A DNA stretch of 64,000 nucleotides from Salinimicrobium catena (lineage in GTDB: Bacteria; Bacteroidota; Bacteroidia; Flavobacteriales; Flavobacteriaceae), in NCBI RefSeq assembly GCF_900102915.1, contig NZ_FNGG01000002.1:461097-525096 (forward strand), read 5' to 3'. Position 1 is the first letter of the stretch. Every line of letters begins with the position of its first letter. The translations under genes were made by a program, and so were the position numbers. The notes beneath the pieces were generated by a model. That model made no database searches, had not been told where the DNA came from, and worked only from the letters and a program-made list of their open reading frames with translations. Of the stretch, positions 8,844 to 19,200 are shown piece by piece.

Positions 8844-9302
8844 CTATTTCTTTACAGGCACCATATACACCGGCACCTTGGTCTTTTCAAGTACTTTTTC
8901 GGCTACCGTTCCCATTAGTAGTTTTTCCAGCACAGAATGGCTGTGCGTGCCCATTACGATAAGATCGGCGTTCCATTCTTCAGCATATTCCAAAATGGCC
9001 CCTGCGGTATCTCCTTCAGTTAAATGCGTGGTGACCGACGGATGATCAAGATGCCCTGCCGCTTTTTCCAGGAATTCTTCGGCTACCTTACGCATTTCCA
9101 TAGCCATATTGAGATCTGGCCCCATGGCAGTATAACCATCGTATCCTAAAAAGGTGGGATAATCTGCCCCGTAATAACTTACTTCGGCCAGGACATGCAG
9201 AAGACAGATCTCAACATCCATGGAATCTGCCAGTTCAAGGGCGGCATTGGCCACCTTTTCAGAGACAGGATTATAATCAATAGCAACAAGCACTTTTTTC
9301 AT
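8844..9302 (-). CDS. Universal stress protein (UspA family)
   Basis: A single-domain 152-residue Usp protein: beta1 KKVLVAIDY, central helices, and the C-terminal nucleotide-loop region MGTHSHSVLEKLLMGTVAEKV. In ATP-binding members this loop reads GxxGx9G(S/T); here the second Gly is Ser (GTHS), which may weaken nucleotide binding. Cytosolic, of unknown client. It stands alone on the minus strand, back to back with the PA2169-type gene. Confidence 0.88.
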   Translation of the reverse strand: MKKVLVAIDYNPVSEKVANAALELADSMDVEICLLHVLAEVSYYGADYPTFLGYDGYTAMGPDLNMAMEMRKVAEEFLEKAAGHLDHPSVTTHLTEGDTAGAILEYAEEWNADLIVMGTHSHSVLEKLLMGTVAEKVLEKTKVPVYMVPVKK

Positions 9303-9473
9303 AGGTTGGGGTTTTCCTTCTAAAATACAAAAAATACCGCGACTTTACGAGCTTCTTTACTTCTGGTATAAATCTCTAAACTTCAAATGATTGCAGGATA
9401 AAATTATTCGTTGTCGCTTCAAAATGAGACAGCTAATTCGTATATTTATAGGTGTGTTTAAAAATTTAGCCTC

Positions 9474-9947
9474 ATGAAAACTACAAGAGAATCAGCCCGG
9501 GAAGAAAGCCACGTAAAATTAGCTCATAGCCTTCAGGTATTACTTGAAAAGAATTATGATGCTGAAAAGGATTACAGGACCTCCTTAGAGCGTGCAGAAA
9601 ACCCTACCCTTAAGGAATTCTTTAAGAAGCAGGTGGTTCAAAAGAACCACTTTGCAACCGAAATAGACAAGTTGCTACACTCCTTCAATGAACATCCCAA
9701 AGATAAAGGGTCTGTAATGGGAAGCCTGCACAGGACATGGATAAACCTTAAAAGTTCCATAGGCAAGGACACCGATAAGATGCTGCTTGAGGAATGTTTG
9801 AGAGGAGAAAAGAACAGTGTGGATGAATATGAAGAAAAATTGCGAAAGAACAGATTCCCCGCCCGGGTAGAAGACGTACTTCGAAATCAGCTTTCTGAAA
9901 TGAGGAATACTATGGCAAGTATAAAATCTATGAAAGATCTTCATTAA
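9474..9947 (+). CDS. PA2169-family four-helix-bundle protein (DUF2383)
   Basis: A 157-residue, all-helical, ferritin-like protein without signal peptide. Its repeats of Glu/His-bearing helices (LLEKNYDAEKDYRTSLERA, EECLRGEKNSVDEYEEKL) match the DUF2383 / PA2169 group found beside stress genes in many bacteria. Metal binding is plausible but I cannot assign a complete diiron ligand set. Its neighbour on the other strand is a universal stress protein, which fits a stress role by context only. Confidence 0.75.
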   Translation: MKTTRESAREESHVKLAHSLQVLLEKNYDAEKDYRTSLERAENPTLKEFFKKQVVQKNHFATEIDKLLHSFNEHPKDKGSVMGSLHRTWINLKSSIGKDTDKMLLEECLRGEKNSVDEYEEKLRKNRFPARVEDVLRNQLSEMRNTMASIKSMKDLH

Positions 9948-9969
9948 AATTACTTTTTAAGTCTGTTGA

Positions 9970-9996
9970 AACTCCGGTACATTCCGGAGTTTTTTA
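9970..9996 (+). terminator. Terminator of the DUF2383 gene
   Basis: Perfect 8-bp stem AACTCCGG / CCGGAGTT with a 6-base loop and a following T-run, 22 bases after the stop. Confidence 0.85.
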
Positions 9997-10110
9997 TTTA
10001 ACCTCCTTCTCTCATCTTAAGTATTGTTATGTTTTTCTTTAGTTCCTGTTAAACCTCTGGAATATTTCGCTCTAAAAATTATATTAGAAAGGCAACCGAT
10101 ATTCGCACTT

Positions 10111-11349
10111 ATGGGAGGAAAAGAATTAAAAAGAAGCTTGGGATTTTGGGATGTTTTGATGTTTGGGGTTGGAGGCATTGTAGGTGCCGGGATCTATGCC
10201 ATCATTGGTCAGGCAGCCGGTCTTAGCGGCAACATGTTGTGGTTGAGTTTTGTTGTCGCCGCTACGGTGGCCCTGTTAACCGGACTGTCTTATGCCGAAT
10301 TTGTGAGCCGTTTTCCGGATTCCGGAGGAAGTTTTGAATATATCAAGCAAGGTCTGGGGCCAAAAACAGCTCTATTCATGTCCATTTTTATGGCCTTTAC
10401 GGGTATTGTCGCAGCCGCGGCTATTTCCATAAGTTTTGCCGATTACCTTAGCCGGCTGGTTAATTTTCCCTCCTGGATCATCATCATAGCCATCATTGTC
10501 TTTATGGCCTTCTTCAATATCATAGGCGCTAAATACAGCAGTTATTATAATTCTTTTGCCACTGTGGTGACCCTGATAGGTTTGGCGGCTGTGATCGTGG
10601 TAAGTGTTCCCGACTGGGGCTCGGTTTCTCTTGTTAAGCTGAATGAAAAGAGCTGGACAGGAGTGCTGGCAGGTGGCGCTCTCATTTTCTTCAGCTACAT
10701 AGGGTTTGAAGACCTGGTGAAAATGGCCGAAGAGACCAAAAAGCCCAAAAAGAATATGCCGAAAGCCATTTTGCTCAGCGGGATCATCGTGCTCATCATT
10801 TATGTTTTGATCGCAATAAGTGCAGTGAGCGTAATGGGCTGGGAAGAACTGTCTAATTCCAACGGACCTTTGGCGGCAGTTATTGAAACCAAGTTAGGAA
10901 AGATAGGAGCAACTGCTTTGGTGATCATCGCTTTATTTGCCACCAGCAAGACCATTCTCAGTAATATTTTAGGGACCTCTCGCCTGCTCTATGATGTTTC
11001 CAGGGACAGCAATATCAAATGGCTGAGCAAATTCACCACCATTTCTGGTATTGGAAATGCACCCAATTATGCCATTATTGCCATTAGTATTGTAGCCATA
11101 GCCTTTGGTCTTATTGGTAATCTAAAGATCGTTGCCAGTATAAGCAACATCTTTATTTTTATTGTTTTTGGGATGGTCAATGCCGCGTTGTTACGCTACC
11201 GCTATAAAAATCGCGATGAAGAAGATAAAGCGCCATTTCATGTATGGGGGAATATCAACAATATCCCTATTCCCACTGTAGTGGCCCTGTTGACCATTCT
11301 CGTGCTGTTTGGATATAATATATACAACCTTTTTCAGGGGAATGTTTAG
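10111..11349 (+). CDS. APC-family amino-acid permease
   Basis: A 412-residue inner-membrane transporter of the amino acid-polyamine-organocation superfamily, with about 12 hydrophobic segments. TM1 shows the substrate-binding unwound motif GGIVGAGIYAIIG, and TM6 contains GFEDLVKMAEETKKPKKNMP, the conserved loop after TM6. Substrate is likely a neutral or cationic amino acid; it cannot be fixed from sequence. The frame extends upstream to a TTG at 10024, but the 29 extra residues do not belong to the family and the ATG at 10111 precedes the conserved KELKRSLGFWD. Convergent with a secreted protein gene, 8 bases apart. Confidence 0.88.
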   Translation: MGGKELKRSLGFWDVLMFGVGGIVGAGIYAIIGQAAGLSGNMLWLSFVVAATVALLTGLSYAEFVSRFPDSGGSFEYIKQGLGPKTALFMSIFMAFTGIVAAAAISISFADYLSRLVNFPSWIIIIAIIVFMAFFNIIGAKYSSYYNSFATVVTLIGLAAVIVVSVPDWGSVSLVKLNEKSWTGVLAGGALIFFSYIGFEDLVKMAEETKKPKKNMPKAILLSGIIVLIIYVLIAISAVSVMGWEELSNSNGPLAAVIETKLGKIGATALVIIALFATSKTILSNILGTSRLLYDVSRDSNIKWLSKFTTISGIGNAPNYAIIAISIVAIAFGLIGNLKIVASISNIFIFIVFGMVNAALLRYRYKNRDEEDKAPFHVWGNINNIPIPTVVALLTILVLFGYNIYNLFQGNV

Positions 11350-11357
11350 ACCTGGAG

Positions 11358-12020
11358 TTACTGTTTAACGACCACCATATTGGCCTTGCCACCGGTCATC
11401 AGGTTCCACTCTTTTCGGGCGACTTCAGCTCCTTTTTCATCATATACCCGAAGTTCAGCCGTATTCGGGCCTGAAGTTCCCTGGTTCAAAGCTTCAAATT
11501 CAATGTTGTTGAAGCCCATGTTCAGCCTTACCAAAATAGGATAAAAACCGGCACCCAATGAGACACTGTTGTGAATGATCTCCCCGTTTACCCATATTCT
11601 TACTTTATCACCGTCTACATACTCATGGTCCCTGCAATAAAGCTCTACAATACTACCGCCGGTCACCAGATCGCCAAGATATTGGTCTCGCCTATATTCT
11701 TCCTTTATCTCCTTGTCCTTGAAGGCTTTTGGTTTAAAATTTTCAGGCTGATACTTCATCAATCCATTATCGGTTCGCATGCTGAAGTTCTTTTTCTCTT
11801 CTTCGCCAAGAGGCCTGGGTGTAGACATATTGAACATGCCCTTCTTTGAACTTAGACTGTGATTGCCTTTGTTGTTCAGCAAAGAAGAACTTTCCTCCCC
11901 GGTTTGCGGAGCCGACAATTCTCCCGGCGCTTTCACGGTGGTTGTAGATTTATCTAATTGAGCAAAGGCGCCTGTGGATATCATGGAAACGCCCAGCAAA
12001 AAAACTGCTTTTTTCATCAT
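11358..12020 (-). CDS. Secreted protein with C-terminal beta-sandwich, unknown function
   Basis: A 220-residue exported protein. A signal peptide (MMKKAVFLLG...GAFA) is followed by a low-complexity, probably unstructured region to about residue 100 and a C-terminal beta-rich domain (GDKVRIWVNGEIIHN, YPILVRLNMGFNNIEFEALN) that resembles a small ligand- or carbohydrate-binding sandwich. I do not know the family; similar secreted proteins occur in other Flavobacteriia. The frame continues upstream of 12020, but those 13 residues would precede the signal peptide, so the ATG at 12020 is chosen. Confidence 0.7.
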   Translation of the reverse strand: MMKKAVFLLGVSMISTGAFAQLDKSTTTVKAPGELSAPQTGEESSSLLNNKGNHSLSSKKGMFNMSTPRPLGEEEKKNFSMRTDNGLMKYQPENFKPKAFKDKEIKEEYRRDQYLGDLVTGGSIVELYCRDHEYVDGDKVRIWVNGEIIHNSVSLGAGFYPILVRLNMGFNNIEFEALNQGTSGPNTAELRVYDEKGAEVARKEWNLMTGGKANMVVVKQ

Positions 12021-12162
12021 AGAGTCCGGTAATAGATTCCTGAAAGATATAATTATCAAAAACCTGTCCTAAAATTACGCATTCTAAACAAATTTTACCC
12101 GGGATCATCTCTCTTCGGAAATTCAAAAGTTCGCATTTAACGGGAATTTAACCGGTAAAAGG

Positions 12163-12192
12163 TTGATTCAGCGATTGTTATTGTGTAATTTG
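12163..12192 (+). promoter_or_regulatory. Candidate promoter of the disordered 126-residue protein
   Basis: TTG (12163-12165), 20 bases, then TAATTTG (12186-12192), one T short of the TAnnTTTG consensus, 18 bases before the ATG. Confidence 0.4.
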
Positions 12193-12209
12193 ATTAAAAA
12201 TAAAATGTT

Positions 12210-12590
12210 ATGACCAAGAAAGAAGAAATGCCGAAGAAGAACGAACAGGAAAGAGAAAAAGCCTCAAAAGATCTTCCTTTTAACCCGGATATTACTGCTG
12301 AAAATAAAAAAGTGCTCAATAACCAAAGTGAAGACGAGAAGAAGGGAGATTATTTTAAAGACCGCGATGAGCCTATCGATTACGCCGGGGCCGATCTTGA
12401 TGTACCCGAGCTTGATGATAAGAAGTTAAACCCGACAAAGAACAAGGCAGATGATGTAGAGAAGGAACGAAGGCCAAAAGAATCGGCGAATTCGAATGAT
12501 AATATCGAATCACAATCAGAAACCGTATATAAGGGTAAAAAAGCCGAAGAATATAAAGATCCTTCAGAAAAGACCCGTAACAAGGAATAA
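12210..12590 (+). CDS. Highly charged, probably disordered small protein
   Basis: A 126-residue soluble protein with about half its residues charged (Lys, Glu, Asp), many Asn/Pro/Ser, no Cys, and almost no hydrophobic core, so it is probably intrinsically disordered. No domain is recognised. Such proteins can act as hydrophilins in osmotic or desiccation stress, but this is only an analogy. It has its own promoter-like sequence and a strong terminator, which argue that it is a real, separately expressed gene. Confidence 0.65.
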   Translation: MTKKEEMPKKNEQEREKASKDLPFNPDITAENKKVLNNQSEDEKKGDYFKDRDEPIDYAGADLDVPELDDKKLNPTKNKADDVEKERRPKESANSNDNIESQSETVYKGKKAEEYKDPSEKTRNKE

Positions 12591-12601
12591 TTTTAAAAAA
12601 G

Positions 12602-12630
12602 AAAAGGAACCTATGTGGTTCCTTTTTTAG
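12602..12630. terminator. Bidirectional terminator
   Basis: Perfect 10-bp stem AAAAGGAACC / GGTTCCTTTT around TATGT, flanked by A-run and T-run. It serves the charged protein (+) and the NTF2-like gene (-). Confidence 0.85.
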
Positions 12631-13019
12631 TAATCGGGGTTTTCCCGGTATTGTTTATGTTTACTCACATCTATCACGTAAGAGCGCATTTTCCTGATCT
12701 TTGGTTCACTGGTGTTGGTTAAGGTAAAGACATCGCAAAAGCTGAAATATTTCTTCTGGTCTTTTCGGTTCCTGGCGATCACAATACCTTCTACAATCGC
12801 ATCTTTATTATTGATGATCACATTCTTCACCTGAATCTTCATGGTTGGCGTGGCGTGCATCTGTTCAATGGCTTCTGAAAACTCTGATTTTCCTCCCACC
12901 AGTTTTTGACCCACAATGTTCCAACAGAAATCATCTGTGACAGAGTTCAGTAAAAATTCTGAGTCGCCTTCCTGGAACGCCATATTTACCTTTCGTAAAA
13001 ATTTCTCTGTTTGATCCAT
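12627..13019 (-). CDS. NTF2-like / SnoaL-fold protein
   Basis: A 130-residue cone-shaped alpha+beta domain of the NTF2-like superfamily. Marks are the N-terminal helix (TEKFLRKVNMAFQEGD), DDFCWNIVG, and the long bent beta sheet ending in IRKMRSYVIDV. Such proteins bind small hydrophobic ligands or act as isomerase-like enzymes; no catalytic set is evident. The frame reaches 13073, but the ATG at 13019 (MDQTEKFL) matches the usual domain start. Its stop overlaps the shared terminator hairpin. Confidence 0.75.
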   Translation of the reverse strand: MDQTEKFLRKVNMAFQEGDSEFLLNSVTDDFCWNIVGQKLVGGKSEFSEAIEQMHATPTMKIQVKNVIINNKDAIVEGIVIARNRKDQKKYFSFCDVFTLTNTSEPKIRKMRSYVIDVSKHKQYRENPDY

Positions 13020-13216
13020 GCCTGTTGAATTGCCCGTTTGAAAGAATGCCTTCTGAAGCACCTCTGCAAACATCTCTTTGGAAGAAGATTACATCTTAAA
13101 TTTAAGATTTTTTTACCTAAATCTGAATTTTTACAGACAGAAAAATAGAAGCATTCAGAAATTAAAAACTTCAGACCGGCCTACTCTCCATTTTGAAGTG
13201 CAATAATTTTCAAGTT

Positions 13217-13250
13217 TTTGAGCCTGAAGCTTCAATTATTTTTAACTTTG
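13217..13250 (+). promoter_or_regulatory. Promoter of upp
   Basis: TTTG (13217-13220), 22 bases, then a perfect -7 TAACTTTG (13243-13250). Transcription would begin near 13257, which places the true start of upp at the ATG at 13269 and rules out the earlier in-frame TTG at 13218. Confidence 0.7.
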
Positions 13251-13268
13251 GATCAATTATTATCGCTC

Positions 13269-13928
13269 ATGCACATTCATCACCTTTTAGAAAACAATTC
13301 AGTAGCCAACAAGTTCGTTGCGCAGCTTCGTGACACCGATATTCAGGGAGACCGTATGCGCTTCCGAAGAAATATCGAAAGGCTTGGAGAGATCTTGGGC
13401 TATGAACTTAGCAAGAACTTCAAATACGAAGATAAAGCAGTGACCACTCCCCTGGGAACTGCCTCGGTAGATCTGCCTGCAGAGGAGATCGTTCTTTGTT
13501 CGATCCTACGGGCGGGGTTACCCCTTCACAATGGCTTATTGAACTACTTTGATGATGCCGAAAATTCTTTCATTTCGGCATATCGTCACCATCCTGATAA
13601 CGATGAAAAGTTCGAGATCCTGGTAGAATATCTGGCTTCCCCTTCCCTGATGAACAAAACCCTCATTCTGGCTGATCCTATGCTGGCAACCGGCCGTTCT
13701 TTTGTAAACGTGATGAAGGCTCTTGAAAGCATGGGCACTCCTGCCAACATACACCTGGTTTCTGTCATTGGAGCCCGTGAGGGAATTGAGTATATCGCTT
13801 CAGAATTTCCTGAAAATACTCATTTGTGGATCGCTACGATTGACGAAGAATTGAATGATAGGGGTTATATTGTACCCGGACTGGGTGATGCCGGAGATCT
13901 TTGCTTCGGGACAAAAATGCAGCATTAG
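13269..13928 (+). CDS. upp: Uracil phosphoribosyltransferase
   Basis: Pyrimidine salvage enzyme: uracil + PRPP to UMP. The 219-residue protein has the PRPP loop ADPMLATGRS (about 135-144), the CSILRAGLPL strand-loop, and the uracil-binding C-terminus PGLGDAGDLCFGTK. Length is close to the usual 205-220. The start is set by the promoter just upstream. Its last four bases overlap the stop of the convergent tamL gene, so the two transcripts are complementary at their 3' ends. Confidence 0.92.
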   Translation: MHIHHLLENNSVANKFVAQLRDTDIQGDRMRFRRNIERLGEILGYELSKNFKYEDKAVTTPLGTASVDLPAEEIVLCSILRAGLPLHNGLLNYFDDAENSFISAYRHHPDNDEKFEILVEYLASPSLMNKTLILADPMLATGRSFVNVMKALESMGTPANIHLVSVIGAREGIEYIASEFPENTHLWIATIDEELNDRGYIVPGLGDAGDLCFGTKMQH

Positions 13929-16195
13929 AAGGGATAACCTATCGCGAAGTTCAATACCGGTTCATCAAACCTGAAATCCCATCGTTCGCCTTTAGGGAGC
14001 CAGGGAATATGTACGGGTGCTGCAAGGTCAAACCTTATCACAAAACTTTGAATATCGATCCGGAGTCCTGCCCCTACTCCAATTCCGAGTTCATTGATGA
14101 AGTCTGAAGAGAATTTTCCTCCTTCAAGAGTAGTTTCTTTTGTATTCCATACGTTTCCGGCATCTGCGAAAACAGCGCCTTTCAGAAACTGGTAAATGGG
14201 GAAGCGATATTCCACATTGGCTTCAAGACGAATGTTTCCTACCTGGTCGTAATGCGCCACGTTCTCCTCATCGGGTTCATAAGATCCCGGACCTAGCGAT
14301 CTTATCCTAAAGGCACGCACACTGTAAGGTCCTCCCGCGAAGAATTGACGGCTAAAGGGCATCACTTCAGAATTACCGTAAGGAATTCCAATTCCGGCGA
14401 AGAGTCGGGTGGCGATCTTTTGCTGGTCTGTGAGAAGAAAATGATACCGGAGATCAGTATCGATCTTGACATACTGCGCGAATTCCAGCCCCAGAAATCT
14501 TTTTGGGGTTTCCCCGTTGCTTAGAAGATCAAGCGTGTTTCCGGCTAGATCGAAATTAGTGTTCGCGAAAAATTGATGTTTTTTATTCACGTCCACCATT
14601 CCATTGTATATAAAAGAATACGTTAGCCCGGCGATGAACTGCTGGTCAAAACTGCTTTGTAAAAAAGGATTTGCTTTAAGGATATCATCAAAGGTCTCTG
14701 TGGTTTTGCTAAGTCTGACGTAATTGACCGAAAATGGATTCAATTCATGAGTAACGTAGCGATTGGCCCTCCAGATGTAGCCAAAACTTCCGGTGACCGA
14801 GAAAAGACTGAAGAGATCGCTGCGGTGCAGGTATTCAAAACCTGCGCTGATCTTGGTTTTAGGGATGGAGTATTTGAACCAGTCATTATTGACCTTGAGC
14901 GGGAACAACATCCGCGGAAAGATCAGGTCTGTATCCACACCAAATTGTGTACTGGTAAGACCTTCCTGGCTCCCACTGGCCAGCTGCCTTTCAAAACCAA
15001 CTTTTCCGCTAATGTTCAGGATCTCCCCTCCATGAAAAAGGTTGCGATTGGTGTAGGTAAGCGCCAGGTGAGGCCCTGCGAAATTATTTGATTTGGTCAC
15101 CGCCTGCAGTTCGGCCCGTATCGACCTTTTGTTGAGAGGCGAAAGAAAGATGTTGGCTTCCAGGTAACCAAGACTGTCGGTGCTCAGGGAATCCAGCTCA
15201 TCATATCTTATGTTTACGAACTTATACGCTCCCAGAGAGGTTAATCTTCGGCTGGTCTTGCTTGAAGCAGCAGGATCATAAAGTTCACCTTCCTCCAAAA
15301 GAATGTACGGGTCCAGGTATTTTGGTTTAAAGAATTCCACGTTCTGTATGTAATTTTTCTCTTCATATCGTACGGAATCTCTTTTGAGGGTATCGGTTCC
15401 CACCACGTAATTAGGATATACATTTACCCTCTTCACCCTGTAAGGTTTAATTCCTGCTTCGGGAACATCCTGCTTTAGCCGAAGGAAAAGATCAAACTTT
15501 TTACGGTCGTATTGATTGGTATCGGCTTCGAAAATGAGAAAATTTGAACTGAAGTTGTAGTATCCCCTTTTCTTGAGCTCCCGGTCAATCCGCTCCCTTT
15601 CCAGTTTCATTATTGAAAGGTTAAAAGGCTCTCCTTCTTTTAAAACCGCATCGGGTAAAGTTTCTTTGATCTCCTTAAAGATCTGCAGGGAGTCATTATC
15701 CAACTGGTAACTTTCAAGAATGTATGGTTCTTCTGGCAGGCGTGCGGTGTAGAATACTTTGGCCGTCTTTTTTTGTTGGTTCTCTTCTACCGAATGGTCG
15801 ACCCTGCTAAAGAAATATCCGCGGTTCTCAAGGCGGTTCTTAAGGATCTCTTCGGTCTGGAAAGGATCTGCATCAGAAAGATAAACCGGTTCCTCCCCAA
15901 ATCTTTTATTGAAGAATTTATTAATGAAACCCGGCTTTTCCTTCTGAGCTTTATAATAGAAATACAGCCCAAAACGAGATCCGAGGAACTTGGAATTCGG
16001 CTCGGGAGTGATGAGACCCTTCAGCTGAGATTGAAGTTCCTTCTTATTGGCTATCTCATCTTCAGAGGTCAATTCCACTTCGGCTCCCGTGTAAAGCAGT
16101 TTGCCTTCAGGAATAAAATGTTTGACACTGCATGCATGTATCAACGGGATCAGCATCCCTAAAAAAAGTAATTTATAAACCGTAGTTTTCAGCAT
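13925..16195 (-). CDS. tamL: TamL, BamA-family outer-membrane lipoprotein
   Basis: A 756-residue Omp85-superfamily protein that begins with a lipoprotein signal (lipid Cys at about residue 22 in LIPLIHAC), continues with POTRA-type repeats to about residue 390, and ends in a 16-strand-type barrel with the conserved FFAGGPYSVRAFR motif and C-terminal aromatic strand. The lipid anchor on a TamA-like barrel defines TamL of Bacteroidota. It probably works with TamB in lipid transport or outer-membrane assembly. An in-frame TTG lies two codons upstream, but the ATG at 16195 is preferred. It follows tamB by 12 bases, clearly one operon. Confidence 0.9.
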   Translation of the reverse strand: MLKTTVYKLLFLGMLIPLIHACSVKHFIPEGKLLYTGAEVELTSEDEIANKKELQSQLKGLITPEPNSKFLGSRFGLYFYYKAQKEKPGFINKFFNKRFGEEPVYLSDADPFQTEEILKNRLENRGYFFSRVDHSVEENQQKKTAKVFYTARLPEEPYILESYQLDNDSLQIFKEIKETLPDAVLKEGEPFNLSIMKLERERIDRELKKRGYYNFSSNFLIFEADTNQYDRKKFDLFLRLKQDVPEAGIKPYRVKRVNVYPNYVVGTDTLKRDSVRYEEKNYIQNVEFFKPKYLDPYILLEEGELYDPAASSKTSRRLTSLGAYKFVNIRYDELDSLSTDSLGYLEANIFLSPLNKRSIRAELQAVTKSNNFAGPHLALTYTNRNLFHGGEILNISGKVGFERQLASGSQEGLTSTQFGVDTDLIFPRMLFPLKVNNDWFKYSIPKTKISAGFEYLHRSDLFSLFSVTGSFGYIWRANRYVTHELNPFSVNYVRLSKTTETFDDILKANPFLQSSFDQQFIAGLTYSFIYNGMVDVNKKHQFFANTNFDLAGNTLDLLSNGETPKRFLGLEFAQYVKIDTDLRYHFLLTDQQKIATRLFAGIGIPYGNSEVMPFSRQFFAGGPYSVRAFRIRSLGPGSYEPDEENVAHYDQVGNIRLEANVEYRFPIYQFLKGAVFADAGNVWNTKETTLEGGKFSSDFINELGIGVGAGLRIDIQSFVIRFDLAAPVHIPWLPKGERWDFRFDEPVLNFAIGYPF

Positions 16196-16207
16196 TTCCA
16201 ATTTCCT

Positions 16208-19200
16208 TTATTCCTTTTTCTGCTCTTTATTCTTTTTCTCATCCTTTACTATCTGGTCCCATAGCTCATTGAACTTGTTGAAATCCTGAGTGAAAATTAG
16301 GGCGAGTCCGCTAATGATCAACTGGCCGTCAATGACATTTTCGTAGGATTTTCTGCGGAAGGCTTTAAGCCTGAATCGGCCGTTCTCGGTAAGCAGGTAT
16401 TCTATGCTCACGTTTCCAATCACCGGGCTGCTCTCCTCTACCTGGCTGCTGCCCTGAAGATCTACCTCACTACCCACACTTACTATAAGCCTGTCGTTCA
16501 AAAGGCTTTTTTGAGCAGAAATGTCAAGCTGCGTTCTTTCTTGCGGACTATCACCCTGGTAATCTGTATAAGTATCCAGCCCGAAGTTGAGATCTATGCC
16601 GGTTTCTCCCAGAAGCCGGTCAGAAAAGATGTTCAGCTGGTCAGAAAGGGCATCGTTCAGATTATCACGTGCGAAAGCCAGGGTACCTCCCGCGCTGCCG
16701 TCACTTCCCGAATCAGGGAAGAACCTGTTGAGCACCAAAAGGGAAAAGACCTGTTTGTTCAATTCATTCTCCTGCTGGTTCACCTGCTGGATCCTTCCGT
16801 AGACTTGTCCTCCGATAGCTCCTTGCTCGTCTTCGGGCATATCCAGTCCAAAGGAAAGCTTGGGCTGAGTAAGCTCCCCGTCAATGTTCAGGTAGACCAA
16901 AAATGGCAATTCCTGTCTGTAGCGTTGCTGCACATCCATATCGGCCCCGGTGATCTGCGGCGCCATGAGCGAGGAAGCCGAAGTTTCTACCCTGTAAACA
17001 GCTGTGATATTGAGGTCGGCATCCATAGGGTCTCCTGCCCACACGATGCTGCTGCCGTCCATAAGATCAAAGCGGCGGGTTACCAGGTCGTAAAGGCTCA
17101 TTTCGTAATAACCGTCATTGATCTCTAAGCGGCCAGACATGGTAGTGCGGCCATTGGGATAGATGTCAAAAAGCAAATCTCCTTCTCCCGAAGCCTGGAT
17201 ATGATCTCCCGTATCCTGATTTAGAACCACCGTGAAAGTTGCATTTTCCTCAAGAGAGATATAGGAATTGAGCTTTAAGCCAGAAAAATTGAATCCTTCT
17301 TCGGTTTTCTGGGTCTGAGTCAGGATCCTGTCGGGATTCTCCCGGTTCACAAAAACGACCACTCCTTCCCTCTCTTCAATTCCCAGGGTAGCTTTGGGGA
17401 TCACATAGGTCATATTGGTTTCCTCTTTGATATCCAGGTCCAGTTCTATTTGAGGCAACTCAAGGTCACCCGTTAAGGAACCAGTGGCATCAAAGACCAC
17501 GACTCCGTAGAAAAGATCATTATCTTCTTCTGTAGAATTAAGAGCTGTAAAGTTCTCTGCCGTAAAACTCAGGTCAAATTCAGGATTCAGCAGTTCCTCG
17601 GTGAGTATGGAACCGTCCAGCACCAGGGAATTATTGTTCATGTCCCGAATGGTAAAGTTCTCCATATAAAGTCCCTCATTATCCACCCGCAAATTTTCAT
17701 CGGGCAATACGAAGGGGGCATTGAGAGTGGCTACCGTAAAAGCGGCCTCATTGAAATGCAGATTTCCGTTGTAGACAGGCTCTGCCACCGTTCCGTCGAT
17801 ATTGATCTCTCCGGAAAAACTTCCGGAAGTGCTGTTTAAAACCTCTGGCGCAAAACCTTCAACTACCTTCATTTTGATCTCGTTCAGCAAAAGTTCAAGA
17901 TCAATTTCTGCCGATTCTTCGTTGGCGACATAGGTTCCGGTAAGGTCCAAATCTGCATCACCTTCCTTTAAGGCCATATTGATGGTATACCTGCTGCTGC
18001 CCACCGCGGTGGCATCCAGACTAAGCACGCCCAGGGGCACATCCATCACCCCAAAATCATCTATTTGCAGGTCGGCCACCATTCCGGTGCTGCCAAAAGG
18101 TTCTTCAATGACGAAATTTCCCTGCATCCTTCCGGAGGCCAGCACTGCTTCAGGGTTCAAATAGGACAGCAAAGCAGCCAGTTTGAAGTTCTGAAATTCA
18201 AGTCCTATATGCTCTTTCTGAACATTAGGAAGATTGTTACTAACCCTGAACAGCTGATCATTCCTTTGAAGTTCAAAATCATTGAAGGTCCAAAAATCCT
18301 CGCCTATCAGGATCTCATTCTCAGGCCTTATATTCCATTCTGCGGAATTTAATACCAGTCCTTCAGGATCAACATGAATGCGCAGGATATCATCTGTTTT
18401 TGTCACTAATGACCGTAGGTGCATAAGTTCTTCTTCATTGTAATAAGAGGTGAAATCCAATTCCAGTTCCCTGTTTGCCAGGTTTCCCTTCAGGAGAGTT
18501 TCTTTTATGGCTAGTGGACCGGCATCAAGGCTTTTCAGTCCAAAATTAAATACAAGGTCCTGCTTATCAGAATTCAGGTTAAGCCTTAGGCTGTCTACCT
18601 CACTTCCGAAGTATTTGATATGAGGCAGGTTCACCGTGGCGGCCAGCGCCCTTTGCTCCTCTTTAAAATCAACTTTGATGTTAATGGTGTCCAGCTCTTC
18701 CAGTTGCGGTAACAGTACCTCGTCCAGTATAGGCGTCGGACTCACCTGCGCATTTAATTCCAGGTTTACCGGCTTTTGAATAGTATCTGAAAACTCATTT
18801 TCTGAAAGGTAACTTTGGTAATGCCTCATAAGCGCATTGCTGAAATCCACGGGGCTGGCATTAGAGCGCAACTGCAGGTCCAGCATGCGGTTATTAACAT
18901 TGAGGGAGGTGGTATCTTCCCGAACGTGTGCCAGGATATCAAGATCTCCCAACAGGTAAGAGTCATTATCATAAACGGCTATGCCGTCGGTAATATTTGC
19001 CGTAACATCATATGCATTGGCATTTCCTTTAAAAGTACCATTCAATTTAAGGGCAGCATTTATCGGGCGTTTGGCCAGGCCAAGTGCCTGAAGGTCTGCC
19101 CCTATAAGGTCAAGCTGCGCAGAAATTTCGGGTGCTACGGAATCCAATACGATGTGGCTGTCGAGCTTCAGGTTGAGATTGGAGTCCTTATAATTAACAT

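Noticed and set aside
10024-10110. N-terminal extension of the permease from an upstream TTG
   Set aside because: The 29 residues do not belong to the family and the ATG at 10111 precedes the conserved start.
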